Shown piece after piece: positions 58,601 through 64,000 of a DNA stretch of 64,000 bases. The position numbers and the translations under genes were made by a program. The notes under the pieces are model-generated. The model did not search any database. It was not told the DNA's origin and was given only the letters and a program-made list of their open reading frames with translations. This stretch comes from Phragmites australis (lineage: Eukaryota; Streptophyta; Magnoliopsida; Poales; Poaceae). The stretch lies in the NCBI RefSeq assembly GCF_958298935.1, contig NC_084924.1:26633819-26697818 (forward strand). Reading direction: 5' to 3'. Numbering within the stretch: the first letter of the stretch is position 1; every line of letters begins with the position of its first letter.

Positions 58601-59953
58601 GGGGAAACCTCAAACTCAATTCAGGGGACCCCGGCGGTGCCCTCAGTGGGAAGCCCCGTCAGGGTGCCGCCATTCGGCGAGTGTGCTGCACTCACTGAAT
58701 GTTCTCAAGATGCCTCGTGGATGTCCGACATCCGAGGGTACTTGAAGGAAAAGTCCCTTCCCGGGGATGAGGTGTCTGCCGAAAGAGTTGCTCGGCAGTC
58801 CAGACGCTATGCCATAGTAGATGGGGATCTCTATCGGTGTAGCGCAGGAGGTGTCCTCCTGAAATGCATCTCCCGGGCAGAAGGCGGCGAGCTTCTCGCT
58901 GAGATCCACAAGGGCGAGTGCGGTGGCCATTCATTGTTCCGCACGCTGGTCGGGAAGGCCTTCTGGCAAGGTTTCTACTGGCCTACAGCTCTCCAAGATG
59001 CTTCTGAGCTGGTTCGGCGCTGCAGGGCGTGCCAGTTCCACGCAAAGCAGATTCACCAGCCAGCTCAGGCTCTTCACACCATCCCCCTTTCATGGCCTTT
59101 CGCGGTCTGGAGGTTGGTCATTCTGGGTCCATTCCCCCGAGCAATCGGGGGCTATGAGTACCTCTACGTCGCCATCGATAAGTTCACCAAGTGGCCGGAG
59201 GCGGTCCCAGTCATCAAGGTGACCAAAAACACAGCGCTCCAGTTTATCCGTGGCATCACCAGTCGCTTCGGTGTCCCGAACCGGATCATCACCAACAATG
59301 GCACCCAGTTCACGAGTGCCCTGTTCGGGGACTACTGTGAAGACCTCGGCATCAAGCTATGCTTCGCCTCCGTCGCTCATCCTCGGAGTAACGGGCAAGT
59401 CGAGCGCGCCAACGCGGAGATACTGAAGGGCTTCAAAACCCGGACCTATGACGTGCTCGTAAAGCACAGGAAGGGATGGGTGGACGAGCTGCCCGCCGTG
59501 CTATGGGCTAATCGGACCACGCCAAGCCGCGCCACCGGGGAGACTCCATTCTTCCTCGTGTACGGCGCTGAGGCGGTCCTCCCCTCCGAGCTCACTCTAG
59601 GCTCCCCTCGGGTGCATGCATATTCTGAGGGTGAGCAAGAGCAGCAAAGGCGCGACGACATCGACTACCTGGAAGAGCGCTGGCGGCGTGCCGCCGTCTG
59701 GGCGGCTCGGTACCAGCAAAGTTTGCGGCGCTACCATCAGCGCCATGTCCTGGCCCGGTCTCTCGAGGTGGGGGACCTAGTTCTCCGACGCGTCCAGTTG
59801 CGCGAAGGAAAGAATAAGCTATCCCCTATGTGGGAGGGTCCCTTCACCGTGATCGGGGTCCCGCGAGAAGGTTCTTTCATGTTGGCGGCAGAAGACGGGC
59901 GACCGCTTCCCAACCCATGGAACATCGAGCACCTGCGCAGGTTCTACCCGTAG
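58601..59953 (+). pseudogene. Element C integrase with lost catalytic aspartates
   Basis: Open without stops. The N-terminal zinc region has IHKGECGGH and CRACQ (HHCC pattern). The core reads WRLVILGPFPRA, where element B has WGLDILGPF, and IITNNGTQF, where B has IITDNGT. Both catalytic Asp positions of the DDE triad are therefore replaced (by Val and Asn); the Glu in QVERANAEI remains. The C-terminal part ends with PWNIEHLRRFYP. As sequenced the enzyme should be inactive although the frame is complete. Confidence 0.85.
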
Positions 59954-61612
59954 ACAGCCATGCTTGCGGCTCAGGTCAACCAGGCCGGGGGCTTCTCCCC
60001 CGCCCAAGTTGACCGGGGGCTGCCACTAGCTGGGTAGGTAAGTCGCCCAACCTTGTAAAATTTGTCAATTCAATGTAAATCTCAATGTGCAGTCGTATGT
60101 CAATTTCGTTTTTCTGGATTCCATATGTTTAATCTGTCAGGTGAGATGCTCGATTGTGCGAGAAAAAGTTCGCTCTCTCATTTTCCCCGCTGATAAAAGA
60201 ATCCCAATCGGTATGCACGCGGGCAGTTGCCGCTGACTTACGTTCGATGTGGTAGGCTGTGGTGTTCGGTGTCGTGCCAGGCTCCCGGGCACTACCGAGT
60301 TCCTGGGTGCTCTGGGTAATCCTATCGCTCGAGCTGCTCGAGTAGTCCGGAGCCCAGGCCCCAGGAGCGGGCTGTCGGTGCTCGGTCTGGCCTGTCATAC
60401 CCGGGCACCACCGGACCATAGGACCTCTGGGTTATGCCTCTGTCTGCTCTTGTCCGCCGGTCTGGGTATTCGAGAGGTCTCAGGTCTTAAACGAGAGCAG
60501 TCTATAACAAGTACCGCACTGGCAGAAATTCCCTATTCTCTCTTAAGTCACAGGTCAACAATCAAGAGCAGCTCGACCGCGAGGGCCTCGATGCCCAGGT
60601 CGCTGATCGGCCCCAAGGGTCCTCGGGTGGTCCTACTGCTTAGGCATGAGTGGTCGAGATCACCCGACCCCGGGATCCTCGCGTGCCCCTTGACGCTCGG
60701 GCGCTCCGGCTGAAGGAACCAAGCCCCTGGGCACCCCAAGCTCGGAAGCACACGCCCCTCCTGGATTGGTTGGCCGGAAGGCCGACAGCTGTCCGGTCAG
60801 TGGTTAAATTCAGACAAATTTACGTTCAATAGTATTCTGTTCCCGAGTCATCCTCGGGGCCCTCGTATTCTAATCTGCCCGGTAAGATGATCTCCTCGCG
60901 CACAAAACCCTACCGTGTGTCTACTTTTTCCTAGAACGACAGAACGGTTCGTAGAAAGGTGTACCGCACACGCGGTAATGTCCGACCGAAGTCCTTCTTG
61001 GTGGTCGTGGTGTTCGGTCCGCTTTTAAGGACCCTGAGCACTACCGAGTCCCTGGGTGCCCTGGGTAATCCTATCACTCGAGCCACTCGAGTAGTCCGGA
61101 GCCTATGCCTCAGGGGCGGGCTGTCGGTGCTCGGTTCGGTCCGTCTTAAGCCCGGGCACCACCGAACCATGGGGACTCTTGGTCACATTTCCGCCCACGC
61201 GCGTCCCCGGTCTACTGACTGAGTGGTCGCGAGGTGAAAAAGTATTCACCGGTCATGGTGTGTTCCATGCTGGATCGATCCATCTCCCGAGCAAGGAAGT
61301 TCGTGTCTTTGTCTTTTGACTTAGACGATGCGGACTCGCGAGGGCTCGGGGGCTGAACGCGCCAAGAATGACGATCTGGATGATTTCGTTCTCGAGGACG
61401 GAAAGGTCAGGAACGGTCCGACTGAGTACTCCCCGGGGCTTCAAGGCAAAACATCGGAAGAAACACTAAGTACTCAAAAGCACTGGAGTTGCAAGCCCAA
61501 AGAAAAGCTCCCATTATATTCACAAGGAAAATACAAGCATTTCTGCGGGATCGCTCCCATATTTACATCCATCCAAGACAAAAACAAAAGAAAAGGAAAC
61601 TACTACAAAAGC
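59954..61612. other. Element C spacer between converging genes, with a duplicated segment
   Basis: No gene supported. Segments at about 60260-60420 and 61009-61175 are related (both with TGGGTAATCCTATC.CTCGAG, CTCGAGTAGTCCGGAGCC and GGGCTGTCGGTGCTCGG) and lie about 750 bp apart. The layout matches the element B spacer in the opposite orientation. Confidence 0.65.
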
Positions 61613-64000
61613 CTAATCGGCGGCAGAGTCGGCATCGGAGTCATCTAGGCCATCCCCGGGGGCTGGCGGCGGCGGCACTTCCTGCCTGAAGCCGGCCGCC
61701 ACCTCGGCAGCGGTGCTCCGAACCGCTTCCCGGGCGGCCTCTCCCTCGGCTTTGACCACTCCTTCCCGCGCCGGCTCCAGCGGGAAGTTCGGGTCTCTGC
61801 TCCGGTAGCAGGCCAGGACGTGCTCGGCCACCGCGTGGGTCAAGCCGCGTCCTTCCCGGGTGACGAGTTCCTGGACAGCCCAGGGCAGTGCCTCGAGGTG
61901 CTCGCAGACTTGTTGAAGCCCTAGGACTTGTCGTGCGGGGCTATCACTCTTCTCGTCCGCGACGAGTCGCCCAAGGCCGGCCCTCTCCACGGCCCGCCGC
62001 ATCCGCTGGAGTATGTCCTCCAACATTTGCTGCAAGTTGACCCGCGAGACAAAGGCAGTCTGGAGCTTCTCCTTTGCGGCCCGCAGCTGCACCTCAAGTC
62101 CCTAGCCCCTGGCCGCGCCAGAAGAACCGCCGTCGGTTGCGGAGCCGGCGGCTTGCTTTGTCTGCGCCACCAGTTCGGACAAGGCACGCTCACGGGCGGT
62201 CAGCTCCGCCTCGTGTTTAGCGTTCTCCTCCTCCCTGGTGGCGACAGCCGCTGCTGCCACGGCAGCCTCCCCCTCTCGACGGGTCAGCTCCCCCTCCCGG
62301 TGGGTCAGCACGTCCTCCTGGTGGGCCAACGAGTCCTCCCGGGCGCCCAGATCCGCCGCCGTGATCTCATTGTCGACCTCCCGGAGGGAGATGTCCTCCT
62401 CCCACCGGCGGATATCTTCTTCAATTTTCCGGAGGTCTTCTTCCCAGCGTTGGAGGCCGGCGCGCGTCTGATCGGCCTCGCCCTCTCGGCGAGTCAACTC
62501 GGCCCGGAGCTCCTCCACCGCCTTCTCGTGGACCGCGACCGCCTCCTCCCTCTCCTGCGCCTGCCCCGCCATGGCAAGGGCCTCAGCAGCCTGCTGCCGC
62601 AACGCCTCAACCAGGCGGGCGGCGTCTTCTCGCTCCCCCGCGGCTTCGGCGCGGGCGGCCTTCAAAATCTCCCGCTCCCGCGTGACCTCCGCGCGGGTAT
62701 CTTCCAGGAGTTTCTGCTCCCACGCAGCCACCGTGCGGGCCTCATCCTGGGCGCTCGCAAGCTGCGCCCTCTCCAAGACCAGCCGGGCGCGCTCTGCTTT
62801 GAGCTGCCCCTCCTTCGCGTCCACCGCCGCGCCCAGCCGCCCGACCGCCACCTGGACGCCCTCGATCGCGGCCAGAAAGGGGTCGGCAGGCCGGCCAGGG
62901 GCCGGTGGAGCACCGGTTTCCCCGCGATCCACCTCCGGGGGGTTCGAGGTCCCCAAGGGACGCCACACGATCATCCGCCCCGGGCTCAGCACGCCCGAGG
63001 TAGGTTGGACCGCCGCCGGGCGCTCGGGCGACAGCTGCATTCCTGCCTCGGCCGCCGCATTCGCCGGCCCCGGCAAGGCCGCTGCTTCCACCACCATCCG
63101 CCCCAGGCTCTGCATGCCCGGGGAAGGTTCCACCGGCGCCGAAGGTTCGGGCGACGGCTCCGTCCTCGCCTCGACCGCCGCTTCCGTCGTCCTCCCCTCG
63201 GCCGCCGCGTCCGCTGGACCCCCCGCCATCGCTGCGTCCACCTGCCTCGGCTCGTCCCGTGGGCTTGGCTCTGGCGCCGGCGCCGGCGCTCCTTCGATCG
63301 CAGCGGCTCCCATGGGCGGCCTGCGGGAGATAGACGAAGGTTAAAATCGAAGCCTAGTTCGGGCAAAGAGCGCCCAAGAAAGGGCGAAGAATGAAACTTA
63401 CTCGGTCGTCGTCCCCTGGTACTGCCATTTGGTCGCCAGGAGCCTGAAGTCCGGGTCCGGCGGTGCCGGCCCGGAATCCTCCCGTCTCCTCTTCCGCCGG
63501 GGGCTCGGTGGGGCCGCCGCGCAGTTCCCAGGCGCCGGGTCAGGCCCCATCCTCACAAGGCGCGGTTCCAGGACCGGGAATGCCGCCGCTGCCGATGGCG
63601 ATGGCGGGGAATCCGGCACTGGGATGTAGACTCGGGGACGCTTCCCCCGATCCCCCGGCGCTGCCGCTACTACGCTGTCGGCGGTGCCCTCTTCTCTGGC
63701 GCGGCGGCTGCTGCCCGCAGCAGCCCCGCCACCAGCCCGCGCCGGGCTGTTCGTGACCTCCTCGCTGGCCAACTCATCCAACCCAGGGAGCTCGGGGGCC
63801 TCGGGGCTCCGGCTCCTCGGACGGTCCACGAGCCCCTGGGCATCAAACTCTGGCAGCATCACCATGATCGCCGCGCGCTCGGGGTTGGCGCAGAGCGCCA
63901 TCTTCGGCCACGGGAGCTCCGCCCGGCTCATGTCTTCTACTCCGGTCACCACTCGGGTCATGCCCCTCAGCTCCACTGGGCCCAGGTCCCAGCTTGCGCT
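61613..64000 (-). CDS. Element C antisense gene (coiled-coil protein), two exons visible, 5' end outside window
   Basis: Exon 63402->64000 encodes a Gly/Ala/Pro/Arg-rich region with LPEFDAQGLVDRPRSRSPE, also found in the B copy. The intron 63321-63401 has GTAAGT and CTCCCGCAG ends. Splicing joins GA with G to restore a Glu codon and leads in frame into exon 61613-63320. That exon starts with a Pro/Glu/Ala region and continues as a long charged coiled coil (about 62120-62830; repeated REGE, EREE and AEL words). An in-frame TAG at 62102-62104 precedes a conserved end (LRAAKEKLQTAFVSRVNLQQ and HVLACYRSRDPNFPLEP). The open frame continues past the window end. No catalytic motif is recognised; a structural or RNA-binding helper role is only a guess. 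Confidence 0.65.

Larger units (their letters stand above)
52213..64000 (+). mobile_element. Element C: Ty3/gypsy retrotransposon of the B family, partial (runs off the window)
   Basis: The order on the plus strand is 5' LTR, primer-binding site, gag, protease, RT, RNase H, integrase, spacer. The antisense gene on the minus strand continues past the window end. From about 54248 to 59953 gag-pol stays in one frame with only four stops (54893, 56432, 57758, 58250), so this copy is younger or better kept than B. The left flank is AATAG (52208-52212); the right flank is outside the window. Confidence 0.9.

Noticed and set aside
61928..63394. 488-codon open frame on the plus strand
   Set aside because: It is antisense to the better supported spliced coiled-coil gene, is rich in Arg/Leu/Pro/Gly as expected of a GC-rich complement, and shows no domain.

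Overview
This window is plant nuclear DNA, almost certainly from a large-genome grass. It holds one recognisable host gene with plant-type introns, and most of the rest is long-terminal-repeat (LTR) retrotransposons, several nested inside one another. The species cannot be named from the sequence. No RNA genes, CRISPR arrays, operons or replication origins were seen.

Left part (1-5.7 kb): a decayed LINE fragment on the minus strand (279-1702), then a four-exon nucleoredoxin gene on the minus strand (2606-5526). This gene has clean splice sites, a TATA box and a poly(A) signal. One in-frame TAG in exon 3 (3710-3712) would remove the third thioredoxin domain and the C1-type zinc domain.

Middle (5.7-50.8 kb) reads as one nest, worked out from terminal motifs and target-site duplications. 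Element A, an old Ty3/gypsy element on the plus strand, starts about 80 bp upstream of the nucleoredoxin TATA box (LTR relic, gag, protease, RT/RNase H, integrase to 11.27 kb). It is split at 11409/43557 and resumes with a 99-bp tandem repeat, an antisense gene, an F-box pseudogene and its 3' LTR (50161-50799). Inside A is D, a TG..CA-bounded single LTR-like unit (11410-43556). Inside D are a non-autonomous CACTA element (13126-14431) and E, an element with long LTRs and a gag but no pol (16783-42777). Inside the 3' LTR of E is B, a complete-length 14.6-kb Ty3/gypsy element on the minus strand (27925-42486), flanked by GAGAC/AAGAT.

Right part (50.8-64 kb): short unassigned DNA, a hAT-like terminus (about 51748-52180), then C, a second member of the B family on the plus strand. 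C starts at 52213 and runs off the window.

B and C carry gag-pol on one strand and, downstream of integrase, a second gene on the opposite strand. That antisense gene encodes a long coiled-coil protein and has a small intron at the same place in both copies. Other shared traits are LTRs packed with 6-7 hairpins of the type GTGCTCGGGG..CCCCGAGCAC, a 36-bp coding minisatellite inserted in the RNase H region (7 units in B, 4 in C), and a duplicated spacer. Both copies carry stop codons and are probably not autonomous as sequenced. All family assignments were made by eye from motifs; no database search was run.
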